Counted from the stretch's first letter, positions 27,923-37,901 are shown. The stretch: DNA of 64,000 bases from Nitrosomonas sp. Nm132 (GCF_900100485.1 NZ_FNDH01000008.1:44163-108162), one strand, 5' to 3'. Notes: generated by a model not told the origin, from the letters alone. Program-made: numbers and translations.

Positions 27923-28435
27923 TCAGTAGTCTAGTCCCCAATCAACTGTTATTTTGCGAGCTTCTAAATCTATATCGACAATAACCTGATCAATAAAAGG
28001 TATCAATCTCTCTTTCTGGTCTCCTCTCACAGATTGAACCTGCAATACATCGTTGGCTCCCGTTCTTAATAAGCCAATAACGTTTCCAAATTCTTCGTTC
28101 TGTAAATTAAACACACTTGTTCCTATTAAATCCGACCAGTAGTAACCATCTTTGCCATTCTCGGCTAGGTGTGGCAATTGGTCACGAGGAACTGCAATTT
28201 GCATTCCTTTTAATTGTGTTGCCTGGATTCGATCATGACATCCTTCAAATACAACGACCAATTTGTCGTTATAAACACGGTATGACGCAATATTTATTGC
28301 GGACCAAGTGTCATCACCTTTGCTTAGCCACCATACGGGATGAGCAAGTAGGCTTTCGATATGCTCAGTATAGTGCGATATCTTAACCCAGCCTAGAATG
28401 CCAAAAGGGCCTATAACGTGGCCCATAGGTACCAT
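27923..28435 (-). CDS. rimM: Ribosome maturation factor RimM
   Basis: Assembly factor that binds S19 and helps maturation of the 30S head; about 170 aa. N-terminal RimM domain: MGHVIGPFGILGWVKISHYTE; C-terminal PRC-barrel-like part: YYWSDLIGTSVFN, GNVIGLLRTGANDVLQV and LIPFIDQVIVDIDLEARKITVDWG. The ATG at 28435 (MVPMGHV), 25 nt after the rpsP stop, fits the family. The longer TTG-started frame would overlap rpsP with unrelated residues. Confidence 0.95.
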   Translation of the reverse strand: MVPMGHVIGPFGILGWVKISHYTEHIESLLAHPVWWLSKGDDTWSAINIASYRVYNDKLVVVFEGCHDRIQATQLKGMQIAVPRDQLPHLAENGKDGYYWSDLIGTSVFNLQNEEFGNVIGLLRTGANDVLQVQSVRGDQKERLIPFIDQVIVDIDLEARKITVDWGLDY

Positions 28436-28460
28436 GCATTCAGTTGCGTATTGATTGATA

Positions 28461-28730
28461 TTAGCTTTCTTGTGTAGTAACTTCTTGTTGCGTGCCAAAC
28501 TGCTTTACCAGTCTTGTTACAGTATTGGATAATTGAGCCCCTTTGGATTGCCAGTGCGCTAGCCGGTCCATCTGGATACGCAGTGCTTCTTCATCTCCAG
28601 TTGCTCGTGGATTATAAAAACCGACGCGTTCAATGAATCTGCCATCGCGCCTGCAACGAGAATCTGCAACTACCATATTAAAAAAAGGCCTTTTTTTGGC
28701 GCCGCCGCGCGCCAGTCGAATAATAACCAT
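28461..28730 (-). CDS. rpsP: 30S ribosomal protein S16
   Basis: An 89-aa S16. The start at [17 protein letters not shown] is the family start; an in-frame upstream ATG would add 14 residues that no S16 has. Conserved: [24 protein letters not shown] and [16 protein letters not shown]. First gene of rpsP-rimM-trmD-rplS, so the promoter must lie in the divergent gap before the GlcF-like gene (28731-28927). Confidence 0.97.
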   Translation of the reverse strand: MVIIRLARGGAKKRPFFNMVVADSRCRRDGRFIERVGFYNPRATGDEEALRIQMDRLAHWQSKGAQLSNTVTRLVKQFGTQQEVTTQES

Positions 28731-28927
28731 ATTTTGATCGCGTATTAACAAATTGAACTTAAAAACATGCAATTCTATGGCAATTTTCTGTGGCTTAGCA
28801 AGTTAAAAAAATAAAAAATGAAAAACTTATTTGATTAACATGGTCTGAGAGATGTATTTCTGTTTATTTTTCATTTTTGATCTTTATAGAAGAAATTTAA
28901 TAACAAGATTATTTAGAGGGAGTGGGC

Positions 28928-30217
28928 GTGCACACTAAAGATGATTTCCTGGTTAAACCTTCTCGATCTGACTTACTGGCGGAAGCAAATCGATGTGTTT
29001 CTTGCGGGCTTTGTCTGCCGCATTGTCCAACATATCGTTTAACATTGTCGGAAGCTGATTCTCCGCGAGGACGTATTGCCATGATCAGTGGGGCTGCAAG
29101 CCGGCGTATTCCAATGAATGCACGTTTCACTTTACATATAGATCGGTGTTTGACCTGTCGTGCTTGTGAGGTGGTTTGTCCCAATCATGTAGCCTATGGC
29201 CGGCTAATTGATGAGGCGCGCGTCATGATGACAATACCGCCATCAGGCTTAATGAAGGGGGGAGTAGCAAGAAAAAGAAACTGGTTCAGGAGCTTGTTAG
29301 AGAGAGTGTTTGTTGATAAATCAAAGCGTTTTGATGTTGTGCGTCCACTTATGTATTTATTCCAGAGAATTGGCTTGCAGGAGAAGTTACAGCAATTAAG
29401 TATTGTAAAAGGGACTAGACTTGGGCTGTTACTGTCAAAATTGCCATTGATTCACTTTCCTCTTCATAGATGGCAAGAAACTTATCCAGCAATTGGAAGG
29501 GAGTGTGGAGAAGTGGCCTTATTCCTGGGTTGTGTAGCACGATTAGTCGATATCGAAACGAATATTTCAACAATTTATGTGCTTAACAACCTGGGTTATA
29601 CAGTGCATGTACCCAACTCACAAACTTGTTGTGGAGCGTTGTACCAGCATAGCGGTCGAATAGCTGAAGCAGCAGATTTAATTCAGCGCAACAAGAAAGC
29701 ATTCTCTGGTTTGAACATAAAAGCGATTATCAGTACAGCGTCCGGGTGTGGTGCGCATCTGACAGAGTTTTACTCTCAGTATCAGGCAGAAAATTTTTCT
29801 GCCCCGATAGTTGATATCAACAAATTTCTGGTGGAACAGGATTGGAGCGAAGTCAAAATTACAGCTTTGCCAAAAAAAGTAGTTGTACATGATCCATGTA
29901 GTATGCGTAATGTATTGCGTGCTTCAAGTTACCCTTATCGACTGCTGGCGCATATCCCAGGTATTGAAATTATGGAGCTTGCCGGCAATAACTTCTGTTG
30001 TGGTGCGGCGGGCACCTACTTTCTTGATCAGCCAGAAATCGCAGAATCATTACTGAGCGATAAAATGGCAGCATTAGACAGAGCAGAAGCGAACTATCTA
30101 GTGACATCAAATATTGGCTGTTTATTACATTTCACTAGTGGTTTAAGGGATCAAGAGAAAAAATTAGAGGCATTGCATCCGGTAACGTTGCTAGCTCGGC
30201 AAATAGGTATACAATGA
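28928..30217 (+). CDS. glcF: GlcF-like iron-sulfur subunit (glycolate oxidase/heterodisulfide reductase type)
   Basis: A roughly 429-aa Fe-S oxidoreductase subunit. Two N-terminal [4Fe-4S] motifs, CVSCGLCLPHCP and CLTCRACEVVCP (about residues 20-80), are followed by two cysteine-rich CCG domains: QTCCGALYQHSGR and NNFCCGAAGTYF. This layout is that of GlcF, the electron-transfer subunit of glycolate oxidase. No glcD or glcE is adjacent, so the partner is elsewhere or the role differs. The GTG at 28928 is chosen for its spacing to GAGGGAG; GTG at 28922 is possible. Confidence 0.82.
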   Translation: MHTKDDFLVKPSRSDLLAEANRCVSCGLCLPHCPTYRLTLSEADSPRGRIAMISGAASRRIPMNARFTLHIDRCLTCRACEVVCPNHVAYGRLIDEARVMMTIPPSGLMKGGVARKRNWFRSLLERVFVDKSKRFDVVRPLMYLFQRIGLQEKLQQLSIVKGTRLGLLLSKLPLIHFPLHRWQETYPAIGRECGEVALFLGCVARLVDIETNISTIYVLNNLGYTVHVPNSQTCCGALYQHSGRIAEAADLIQRNKKAFSGLNIKAIISTASGCGAHLTEFYSQYQAENFSAPIVDINKFLVEQDWSEVKITALPKKVVVHDPCSMRNVLRASSYPYRLLAHIPGIEIMELAGNNFCCGAAGTYFLDQPEIAESLLSDKMAALDRAEANYLVTSNIGCLLHFTSGLRDQEKKLEALHPVTLLARQIGIQ

Positions 30218-30258
30218 TAAAATAAATGGTTTGCTTATACATTATTGGAATTGATGTC

Positions 30259-30885
30259 GTGCTGAATATAGATAAGTTCATTATTGGTTTTGATAACGCA
30301 TTACGTACACTGATGGTGCCAGCCCAAACATTACGCGCTGTACCAGGAAAGAATCTGCCAGAAAATGAATTAACTGATGAGGAAAGAAAGGAATCATGTG
30401 CATTGATGCGCGTTGATCATGTTGGAGAAATATGTGCGCAGGCTCTTTATCAAGGACAGGCGATGACCGCACGAAATCAAGAGGTTCAAAATGCATTGGT
30501 ACAGGCTGCACGTGAGGAAACTGAGCATCTGGCCTGGACAGAACGTCGTATTGCTGAATTAGGTGGTCGTAAAAGCTTGCTTAACCCATTATGGTATGGA
30601 GGATCTTTTGCAATTGGCTTGGTGGCGGGGGTACTCGGTGATAAATGGAATCTCGGTTTTCTCGCGGAAACAGAGCATCAAGTCGAGGCGCATCTCGCAG
30701 AGCATTTGCAGCGGTTACCTCATCAGGATTTGAAAAGTCGCGCTATTGTTGCGCAAATGAAAATTGATGAAGCTTGTCATGCAACGATGGCAATATCACA
30801 TGGCGGCATGGAGTTGCCATTACCGGTGAAACTGGCTATGAAAATGAGTTCAAAAGTTATGACGCAAACGGCATACTGGGTTTGA
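30259..30885 (+). CDS. coq7: Demethoxyubiquinone hydroxylase Coq7
   Basis: Membrane-associated di-iron monooxygenase for the penultimate hydroxylation in ubiquinone synthesis. Iron ligands are visible: [52 protein letters not shown] and [12 protein letters not shown], giving the paired E...ExxH pattern. About 208 aa from the GTG at 30259 ([16 protein letters not shown]), which fits the family; the ATG at 30226 would add 11 residues and has no ribosome binding site. It lies just after the GlcF-like gene. Confidence 0.94.
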   Translation: MLNIDKFIIGFDNALRTLMVPAQTLRAVPGKNLPENELTDEERKESCALMRVDHVGEICAQALYQGQAMTARNQEVQNALVQAAREETEHLAWTERRIAELGGRKSLLNPLWYGGSFAIGLVAGVLGDKWNLGFLAETEHQVEAHLAEHLQRLPHQDLKSRAIVAQMKIDEACHATMAISHGGMELPLPVKLAMKMSSKVMTQTAYWV

Positions 30886-30989
30886 TGAGAAATATTAGGA
30901 AGAAGTGGGAATTAATAATAGTTTTATGTTTCAGATTGATCATATAGTGTGATTTGCGATTTCGCATAAGTAGTAAAGAGGTCTTTATT

Positions 30990-31550
30990 ATGAAAAATAT
31001 CAACCTGACAGATCATTTTCTGATTGCTATGCCTAATATGTCCGATCCTTTTTTTGCTAAAACCCTTACTTATATTTGTGAGCACAATGAAGACGGGGCG
31101 GTAGGGCTCGTTATTAATCGCCCTACAGAATTTACTTTGGAGAAATTATTCGAGCAACTTGGTATCCCCTTTGCTGACTCATTGCCAGCAGGGCGATCTG
31201 TAATGTTTGGGGGGCCAGTACAGATCGACAGTGGATTTGTGCTGCACCAGCCTGTGGGGAAGTGGAAATCTACGCTAGCGGTCAACCAGACAGTAGGGTT
31301 GACGTCTTCTGTTGATATTTTAGAGGCTATTGCAAGTTGCGAGGGCCCTGAACAAATGCTGGTTGCATTGGGTTATTCAGGATGGGCACCTGGACAGATC
31401 GAGCAAGAATTGATCCAGAATGCCTGGCTGACTGTTCCGGCTTCTTCCAGTATTATTTTTGGAATGTCTTTTGAAGAAAAATTGTCTGCTGCAGCACGGT
31501 TGCTGGGAATCGATTTCTCTAATTTATCGAATGAAGTCGGGCATGCATAA
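30990..31550 (+). CDS. algH: YqgE/AlgH family protein
   Basis: A 186-aa UPF0301 protein. Signature stretches: [56 protein letters not shown] and [16 protein letters not shown]. It is structurally known but its function is uncertain (named from alginate regulation in Pseudomonas). The ATG at 30990 is used; a longer in-frame start is unlikely. Its 3' end overlaps ruvX by 8 bp. It starts the algH-ruvX-pyrR-pyrB-pyrC' cluster that is conserved in beta- and gammaproteobacteria. Confidence 0.94.
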   Translation: MKNINLTDHFLIAMPNMSDPFFAKTLTYICEHNEDGAVGLVINRPTEFTLEKLFEQLGIPFADSLPAGRSVMFGGPVQIDSGFVLHQPVGKWKSTLAVNQTVGLTSSVDILEAIASCEGPEQMLVALGYSGWAPGQIEQELIQNAWLTVPASSSIIFGMSFEEKLSAAARLLGIDFSNLSNEVGHA

Positions 31551-32061
31551 CTCGGATAGCAGTATTCAAACGACATTAAGAATTGGTAGCTTCACAGATA
31601 GATATGAAAATGGATCGGGAATTGTGGAAAGATTGCCAAGTGGTACAGTGCTGGCTTTTGATTTTGGAAAGAAGCGCATTGGGGTCGCAGTGGGAGAACA
31701 TGGGCTGCGGTTAGCCCACCCGCTTACCACCATTCATTGCGAGATGACCAAGCAACGCTTTGAAGCGGTTGCCAAATTGATTGAAGCCTGGCAGCCCGTG
31801 TTACTGGTGGTTGGATTACCAACCCATGCTGACGGGATGGAGCATGAACTCACCCGATTAAGTCAACGATTTGCGCGGCGTTTGGAGGGGCGTTTTGGGA
31901 TTAAATCGGTCCTGGTAGATGAACGCTATACGACCATTACTGCCAGATCTGCACTGGGGGAATTGGGTATTAAAGGAAAGAAACAAAAAACCATGCTGGA
32001 CCAGATTGCAGCACAACATATCCTGCAATCCTTTTTTGATTGCGACTATGCAACTACCTGA
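31543..32061 (+). CDS. ruvX: Putative pre-16S rRNA nuclease / Holliday junction resolvase YqgF (RuvX)
   Basis: An RNase H-like protein: [17 protein letters not shown] (first catalytic Asp), [40 protein letters not shown] and [13 protein letters not shown]. About 172 aa from the ATG at 31543, which overlaps the algH stop; an ATG at 31531 is 4 codons upstream. There is a roughly 35-residue N-terminal extension before the first strand compared with typical YqgF; GTG starts closer to the domain exist. Processes the 5' end of 16S rRNA in E. coli. Confidence 0.92.
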   Translation: MHNSDSSIQTTLRIGSFTDRYENGSGIVERLPSGTVLAFDFGKKRIGVAVGEHGLRLAHPLTTIHCEMTKQRFEAVAKLIEAWQPVLLVVGLPTHADGMEHELTRLSQRFARRLEGRFGIKSVLVDERYTTITARSALGELGIKGKKQKTMLDQIAAQHILQSFFDCDYATT

Positions 32062-32557
32062 TGCTGAGCAATTACTGGCTGATTTAACGGAACAGCTACG
32101 CCCTGATGTTGATGAGGCTGTCGCAATGATAGGCATCCATACGGGGGGTGTATGGGTGGCAAAACGATTGCATCAAGCATTGGGAATCAGTATACCGCTT
32201 GGTGTATTGGATATTTCTTTTTATCGGGATGATTACAGTAAGATTGGTTTGCATCCTCAAGTCAAGCCGTCAGATTTGCCCTTTGAAGTTGAAGGGAGTC
32301 GTATAATTCTAGTTGATGATGTGCTTTATACGGGAAGGACAATTCGAGCTGCCGTGAATGAGATATTTGATTATGGGCGGCCTGCCTGCATTCATTTGGT
32401 TACATTGATTGACCGGGGAGGTAGAGAGCTTCCTATTGCGGCTCAATATGTGGGGGCGGTATTGCCCTTGCCAGCAGATAAAATGCTGGAATTAAGACAG
32501 GAAACTGATGGCAAAATGAGTCTTGGCTTGCGCGAAATTCGTCTTCCAGAAAAATGA
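32048..32557 (+). CDS. pyrR: PyrR-family uracil phosphoribosyltransferase / pyr regulator
   Basis: A 169-aa type I phosphoribosyltransferase. The PRPP-binding loop is [34 protein letters not shown] and [17 protein letters not shown] are PyrR hallmarks. In Gram-positives PyrR is an RNA-binding attenuator; in proteobacteria its role upstream of pyrB is less clear and it may act mainly as a UPRTase. The ATG at 32048 lies inside the end of ruvX (14-bp overlap). The TGA overlaps the pyrB ATG. Confidence 0.92.
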   Translation: MQLPDAEQLLADLTEQLRPDVDEAVAMIGIHTGGVWVAKRLHQALGISIPLGVLDISFYRDDYSKIGLHPQVKPSDLPFEVEGSRIILVDDVLYTGRTIRAAVNEIFDYGRPACIHLVTLIDRGGRELPIAAQYVGAVLPLPADKMLELRQETDGKMSLGLREIRLPEK

Positions 32558-33504
32558 ACAGAAACCCGCAGCTAAACAAGCACGGTGAGTTGCAACACTT
32601 ATTGACTACCGAAGGATTGCCTGTTTCCATTTTGCTGCATATTTTGGATACAGCGGAATCTTTTGCTGGTGTTACTGAGCGGGAAGTCAAAAAAATTCCA
32701 TTACTGCGTGGAAAATCAGTTTTCAATCTTTTTTTTGAATCCAGTACCCGAACCCGGACAACCTTTGAGATCGCTGCCAAGAGACTGTCAGCGGATGTGA
32801 TTAATCTCAATATCGCAGTTTCTGCGCAATCCAAGGGTGAGACGTTGCTGGATACAGTCAATAACCTTTCGGCCATGCATGCAGACATGTTTGTAGTTCG
32901 GCATTCGCAGAGTGGCGCGGCGCACATGATAGCGAATCATGTGCGCTCAGAGATTCATGTCATCAATGCTGGCGATGGGCGTCATGCTCATCCGACACAA
33001 GCATTGTTGGACATGTTTACCATTCGCCGTTACAAAAAAGATTTTCATAACCTTCGGGTAGCGATCGTTGGAGATATTTTGCATTCAAGGGTGGCGCGCT
33101 CGCAAATCCACGCGCTGACTACGTTGGGCGTGCCCGAGGTTCGCGTCATTGCACCCAAGACTTTATTGCCTAGCAAGGTTGAGCGCCTGGGTGTGCATGT
33201 TTATCACGATATAGCTCAGGGATTGAAAGATATCGATGTATTGATAATGTTGCGCCTGCAAAATGAGCGTATGTTGGGAGCAAGCTTACCGAGCCCTGAA
33301 GAATATTTTAAATATTATGGGCTTACTCAGGAGAAATTATCGCTGGCCAAGCAGGATGCGATAGTCATGCATCCTGGGCCAATGAATCGCGGTGTCGAGA
33401 TTGATTCGGCGGTAGCTGATGGGAAGCAGTCAGTCATTTTGCCGCAAGTGACATTTGGTATTGCGGTACGAATGGCGGTCATGTCGATTCTTGCCGGAAA
33501 TTGA
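32554..33504 (+). CDS. pyrB: Aspartate carbamoyltransferase catalytic subunit
   Basis: A 316-aa ATCase catalytic chain for the first committed step of pyrimidine synthesis (carbamoyl phosphate + aspartate). The carbamoyl-phosphate loop [19 protein letters not shown], the [12 protein letters not shown] segment, [11 protein letters not shown] and the late [13 protein letters not shown] are intact. It is coupled to pyrR by an ATGA overlap and followed after about 60 nt by pyrC'. No pyrI is present, which fits the Pseudomonas-type ATCase built with a PyrC' scaffold. Confidence 0.97.
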   Translation: MNRNPQLNKHGELQHLLTTEGLPVSILLHILDTAESFAGVTEREVKKIPLLRGKSVFNLFFESSTRTRTTFEIAAKRLSADVINLNIAVSAQSKGETLLDTVNNLSAMHADMFVVRHSQSGAAHMIANHVRSEIHVINAGDGRHAHPTQALLDMFTIRRYKKDFHNLRVAIVGDILHSRVARSQIHALTTLGVPEVRVIAPKTLLPSKVERLGVHVYHDIAQGLKDIDVLIMLRLQNERMLGASLPSPEEYFKYYGLTQEKLSLAKQDAIVMHPGPMNRGVEIDSAVADGKQSVILPQVTFGIAVRMAVMSILAGN

Positions 33505-33566
33505 TGAGTTCCTTGAGCTGATATCTTGATTTCGGGCTATTCACGCATAACAGATTGCAGTTACCT

Positions 33567-34847
33567 ATGAATATTAATATTCACATCAAAAATGGACGCC
33601 TTATTGATCCAAAAAATGGTATTGATACTGTCAGCGATCTTTATATTGTCAGGGGTAAAGTTGCTTCGCTAGGAGCTATTCCTGCGGGTTTCCAAGACTG
33701 CCGGGTGATCGATGCTGCTGGATTGATTGTGTGTCCAGGTTTGGTCGATTTGTCTGCACGCTTACGTGAACCCGGGCTTGAATACAAAGCTACCTTGGAA
33801 TCAGAATTGAAAGCAGCCGTGGCTGGGGGTGTCACTAGTCTAGCTTGCCCGCCTGATACCGATCCACCGCTGGATGAACCAGGGTTGGTTGAAATGCTCA
33901 AGCATCGAACCAAGAGTCTAGATCAAGTGCATGTCTATCCGGTGGGGGCACTGACACAAAAGCTTAAAGGTGAGCGTTTAACGGAAATGGCTGAATTGCG
34001 TGATGCGGGATGCGTTGCCTTCAGTCATGCCGATGCACCTCTGGCTAATTTGCATGTCTTGATGCAAGCGATGCAATATGCGTCGACTTTTGGTTTTAGT
34101 GTTTGGTTACGTCCCCAAGAAGTCAGTCTCGCCAACAATGGTGTGGCGCATGCTGGTGAGATTGCAACCCGACTTGGCTTACCGCCCATTCCGGTTTGCG
34201 CAGAAACAATTGCTTTGTCGAATATCATTTTGCTAACCCGGGAAACGGGTGTGAAAGTCCATTTATGCCGAATTTCCAGTGCGGAAGGGGTGGCCATGGT
34301 ACGTGCTGCCAAGCAACAAGGATTGCCTATCACTTGTGATATAGCAATCAATCATGTCCATCTTACGGAGATGGATATCGGTTTCTTTGATACCAATTGC
34401 CATCTTGTTCCACCATTACGAAATTTGCATGATCGAGATGCCCTTTGTGGGGGGCTCATTGATGGCACCATTGATGCCATTTGCTCGGATCATGCGCCTG
34501 TGGATGATGATGCCAAGTTATTGCCTTTTGGGCAAACTGAGGCAGGTGCTACGGGACTGGAATTATTACTGTCGCTAACATTTAAGTGGGCAACGACCAT
34601 GAATATCCCGCTGATCAAGGCGTTAAATACGGTTACGCTAGCACCTGCCAGGGTGCTAGGCATAGATGGGGGCCATCTAACTCCTGGTGCGCCAGCTGAT
34701 ATATGCATTTTCGATCCGGAAGAATATTGGAAAGTGACTGCCTCGACGATTCAAAGTCAGGGTAAGAATACGCCATTCTTGGGCAGGGAATTACCCGGAC
34801 GGGTAAAATTTACGCTGACCGATGGCAATATTGTGTATGAAAGTTAA
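33567..34847 (+). CDS. pyrC': Dihydroorotase-like protein PyrC' lacking the catalytic HxH
   Basis: A 426-aa amidohydrolase of the class I dihydroorotase family. At the metal-binding site where active enzymes have DxHxH before REPG, this protein reads VDLSARLREPGLEYK, so both histidines are replaced. AEVxPHH is likewise altered to CDIAINHVHL, while CSDHAPVDDD and the RISSAEG block remain. By analogy with Pseudomonas PyrC' it is probably a non-catalytic partner needed for pyrB assembly; a true pyrC should be elsewhere. ATG at 33567 is chosen over a TTG 12 nt upstream. Confidence 0.9.
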   Translation: MNINIHIKNGRLIDPKNGIDTVSDLYIVRGKVASLGAIPAGFQDCRVIDAAGLIVCPGLVDLSARLREPGLEYKATLESELKAAVAGGVTSLACPPDTDPPLDEPGLVEMLKHRTKSLDQVHVYPVGALTQKLKGERLTEMAELRDAGCVAFSHADAPLANLHVLMQAMQYASTFGFSVWLRPQEVSLANNGVAHAGEIATRLGLPPIPVCAETIALSNIILLTRETGVKVHLCRISSAEGVAMVRAAKQQGLPITCDIAINHVHLTEMDIGFFDTNCHLVPPLRNLHDRDALCGGLIDGTIDAICSDHAPVDDDAKLLPFGQTEAGATGLELLLSLTFKWATTMNIPLIKALNTVTLAPARVLGIDGGHLTPGAPADICIFDPEEYWKVTASTIQSQGKNTPFLGRELPGRVKFTLTDGNIVYES

Positions 34848-35044
34848 TTTTCTGGAGAGATGATAAAAATCGGCAAACGGGATAAAGTGCGGCGGATAAC
34901 AGTACATGGGTATATAGAGAAGTGACCGCGACGCACTGCCATGATTTTTTACATAGTTTTTAATACTTTTTTAACCTAACAAAGGGTGCTGCCAATCATA
35001 TTGTGTTGGCATCCAAAAAATAATTATCTTAAACGAATATCATC

Positions 35045-37147
35045 ATGAATCCTTTACTCGATTTTTCTGGACTGCCTCGTTTTGCAGATATTAAGCCGGA
35101 GCATATCACGCCCGCAGTGGAAGAATTGCTGCATGATTGCCGGGAGGTGATTGCCAGGGTGCGTGCCGCGACAGCGCTGCCTACTTGGCAGGATTTCGTG
35201 CAACCCATGATTGATACAAATGAACGATTGTCACGTGCATGGGGGCAAATATTGCATTTGAATGCCGTAATGAATAGCCCTGAGTTGCGTGAAGCTTACA
35301 ATGCCAATTTGCCAAGTATTACTCAGTATTATGCCGGACTGTCGCAAGATCAGGCATTATTCGAGAAATTCAAGCAATTACGGAATAGTGACGAGTTTGG
35401 GGGGCTCAGTCGTGCTCGGAAAAAGATTGTTGAAAATCAGTTACGTGATTTTCGTCTGGGGGGGGCCGAGCTGGCTTCCGAAAAGAAAACACGTTTCATG
35501 CGTATTCAGGAGGAATTATCAGCGCTTTCTGCAAAATTTAGCGATAATTTGCTTGATGCGACCAATGATTTTTTCTTATTAATAGAAAATGAAAATGAGC
35601 TCTCGGGCATTCCTGGTGATGCACTGCATGCTGCCAAAGAGGCTGCCGAGAAAGATCCGGCTATTTCCATACCCGGCTGGAAGTTCACTTTGCATGCACC
35701 TTCCTATTTGCCCGTTATGCAGTATGCCGATGACCGGGCATTACGTGAGAATATGTATCGTGCCTATGTGACCCGGGCGAGCGAAATTGACAGCCTTGCT
35801 CACGGGGCATCCAACTGGGACAACATGCCGCTGATTAATAAGATCCTTCAGTTGCGTCATGAAGAAGCCAAAATGCTGGGGTTTGATTGCTATGCAGAGG
35901 TTTCCCTGACGCCTAAAATGGCCGAATCACCCAGGCAAGTGCTGAATTTCCTTGGAGAGCTTGCAGCTAAAGCTCGGCCCTACGCAGAGCGTGATCTGGC
36001 TGAGTTGAAGCAGTTTGCTGCAGCCAAACTGGGACTGGAGAAATTAGAATCGTGGGATCTGGCCTATGCCAGTGAAAAGCTGCGGATGGAGCGTTATGCT
36101 TTTTCTGATCAGGAAGTCAAACAATATTTTCCTGAAAATAAAGTCTTACCGGGTATGTTCAAACTAGTGGAAGCGCTCTATGGCATTAGCATTACTCAGG
36201 TAGCGCCATCATCTGATATTCAATGTTGGCATCCGGATGTAAAATTTTTCGACATTCGTGATGCCAAAGGTGATCTGATTGGTCAATTCTATATCGATCT
36301 CTATGCGCGCCCAAGTAAGCGAGGGGGAGCATGGATGGATGATGCCATTACCCGGCGCCGGATTGAATTGACAGGAACCGAAAAATCAGCGATACAGACG
36401 CCTGTTGCCTATCTGACTTGCAATTTCTCCGCACCAGTGACGGTTGATGGGCAGTTACGCCCAGTTTTGTTTACTCACGACGAAGCGATTGTATTGTTCC
36501 ATGAGTTTGGTCATGGCTTGCATCATTTATTAACCCAGGTTGAGGATCTCGGGGTTTCAGGAATCAATGGCGTGGAATGGGATGCAGTCGAGTTGCCAAG
36601 TCAATTCATGGAAAATTTCTGCTGGGAATGGGATGTACTGAGCCATATGACTGCGCATGTCGATAGCGGTGTGCCATTACCTCGGGAGCTATTCGATAAA
36701 ATGCTGGCTGCCAAGAACTTCCAAGGTGGTTTGCAGACGCTGCGTCAGATTGAATTTGCTTTGTTCGACATGCATCTGCATTATGACTTTGACTCCCATG
36801 GTGAAAAAACGGTGCTGCAATTGCTTGAGGAAATTCGTAGCCAAGTTGCCGTAGTTATTCCGCCTGCATTCAATCGTTTCCCGAGCAGCTTTTCGCATAT
36901 TTTTGCGGGTGGCTATGCGGCCGGTTATTACAGCTATAAATGGGCGGAAGTTTTGTCTGCTGATGCCTACAGTCTGTTTGAAGAAAATGGCGCGGATCAG
37001 GTGGTTAATGCTAAAACAGGGGAACGATTCCGGAATGAGATTCTGGCGGTAGGGGGAAGTCGTCCTGCACTGGAGTCCTTTATTGCTTTTCGCGGTCGTG
37101 AGCCGAAAATAGATGCACTATTACGCCACAGTGGCATGGCGGTCTGA
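35045..37147 (+). CDS. prlC: Oligopeptidase A (M3 family)
   Basis: A 700-aa cytoplasmic zinc metallopeptidase of the thimet oligopeptidase family, degrading signal peptides and other short peptides. The zinc motif HEFGHGLHHLLT sits near residue 485, with the third-ligand Glu about 25 residues later in GVEWDAVELPSQFMENF. C-terminal FNRFPSSFSHIFAGGYAAGYYSYKWAEVLSADAYSLFEE is typical. It has a 197-bp leader after pyrC' with a small hairpin (34990-35011) and a downstream bidirectional terminator. Confidence 0.96.
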   Translation: MNPLLDFSGLPRFADIKPEHITPAVEELLHDCREVIARVRAATALPTWQDFVQPMIDTNERLSRAWGQILHLNAVMNSPELREAYNANLPSITQYYAGLSQDQALFEKFKQLRNSDEFGGLSRARKKIVENQLRDFRLGGAELASEKKTRFMRIQEELSALSAKFSDNLLDATNDFFLLIENENELSGIPGDALHAAKEAAEKDPAISIPGWKFTLHAPSYLPVMQYADDRALRENMYRAYVTRASEIDSLAHGASNWDNMPLINKILQLRHEEAKMLGFDCYAEVSLTPKMAESPRQVLNFLGELAAKARPYAERDLAELKQFAAAKLGLEKLESWDLAYASEKLRMERYAFSDQEVKQYFPENKVLPGMFKLVEALYGISITQVAPSSDIQCWHPDVKFFDIRDAKGDLIGQFYIDLYARPSKRGGAWMDDAITRRRIELTGTEKSAIQTPVAYLTCNFSAPVTVDGQLRPVLFTHDEAIVLFHEFGHGLHHLLTQVEDLGVSGINGVEWDAVELPSQFMENFCWEWDVLSHMTAHVDSGVPLPRELFDKMLAAKNFQGGLQTLRQIEFALFDMHLHYDFDSHGEKTVLQLLEEIRSQVAVVIPPAFNRFPSSFSHIFAGGYAAGYYSYKWAEVLSADAYSLFEENGADQVVNAKTGERFRNEILAVGGSRPALESFIAFRGREPKIDALLRHSGMAV

Positions 37148-37170
37148 TAACCCATCAACTTTCATAAAAA

Positions 37171-37192
37171 AAGCGCCAATTGCTTGGCGCTT
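37171..37192. terminator. Bidirectional intrinsic terminator after prlC
   Basis: Perfect 9-bp stem AAGCGCCAA (37171-37179) with TTGGCGCTT (37184-37192), 4-nt loop, flanked by an A-run on the left and T's on the right. It lies between prlC (plus) and the PEP-CTERM gene (minus) and should stop both transcripts. Confidence 0.85.
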
Positions 37193-37227
37193 TTAAAGGA
37201 AGCTTCCAGTTTTATTTAGTTTTTTGA

Positions 37228-37818
37228 TTAAACCCAATTACGGCGACGGGCAAAAACCATGCTCATCAACCCAGCACCCAATAACAATAGGCTGGCAGGC
37301 TCTGGCACTTCACTGCCACCACCACCGCCACCGCCATTTGTGCCAACATAGTGACTCAATCTTCCAATATTGCAACTATTTGGACTTCCATTGATGCCAC
37401 AATCGCCTCCAGTTAAATTATTTACTTGACCATTTGACCAGACGAGCTTTGTCAATTCGCCTATGTTTTGAAAAACATAGTGAGTATCTAGTGATGAATT
37501 ATTAGGTACTCCAAATTTCAGCAGAAAGAAACCGGGCTCTTCCGGAGCAACATCGATATACCAAGAATCAGTCCCATTGGACAGAGCAACCAGACTAGGA
37601 TTAATTGTATCAATCTTAAAGTCCAGAGTTAAAGTGTTGTCGCCAGTTGCATTTCTGATAAAAGCAAGTTCATCTGCGTCACCAGAGCTAGGCAATTCCA
37701 GTGAACCCTGTTTGGCTGAATCTAAAAATGTGTCAATTGTGAAGGCATGAGCAGTCGCTATGCTTAGCGACACTGCGATAATTGATCCCATTACACCGAT
37801 TACTAATTTTGATTTCAT
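37228..37818 (-). CDS. PEP-CTERM sorting domain-containing exported protein
   Basis: A 196-aa secreted protein with a signal peptide (about 1-25, cut near AHAF), a globular region with two cysteines (GGDCGINGSPNSCNIG), a poly-glycine linker of seven Gly, and a C-terminal sorting signal: VPEPASLLLLGAGLMSMVFARRRNW. This is the tripartite PEP motif, hydrophobic helix and basic tail cut by exosortase. The enzyme is encoded 17 kb away (54.4 kb), so this is a natural substrate for XrtA (inference from family). The globular region is not recognised. A sigma-54-like promoter lies 69 nt upstream. Confidence 0.92.
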   Translation of the reverse strand: MKSKLVIGVMGSIIAVSLSIATAHAFTIDTFLDSAKQGSLELPSSGDADELAFIRNATGDNTLTLDFKIDTINPSLVALSNGTDSWYIDVAPEEPGFFLLKFGVPNNSSLDTHYVFQNIGELTKLVWSNGQVNNLTGGDCGINGSPNSCNIGRLSHYVGTNGGGGGGGSEVPEPASLLLLGAGLMSMVFARRRNWV

Positions 37819-37885
37819 TATTTATTCTTATTCCCTTATATTTGAAAGCAGATTATTTAAGGAATCCTCCTTATATAAAATATAA

Positions 37886-37901
37886 AGCATGAACCATGCC
37901 T
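37886..37901 (-). promoter_or_regulatory. Sigma-54-like (-24/-12) promoter for the PEP-CTERM gene
   Basis: On the minus strand the site reads AGGCATGGTTCATGCT. GG and GC are separated by exactly 10 nt, and it matches TGGCAYRN4TTGCW at all but two positions (the leading T and the first T of TTGC). It is about 69 nt upstream of the ATG. PEP-CTERM expression in Zoogloea depends on RpoN and the PrsK/PrsR pair, which supports this reading; prsK and prsR are not in this window. Confidence 0.55.
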
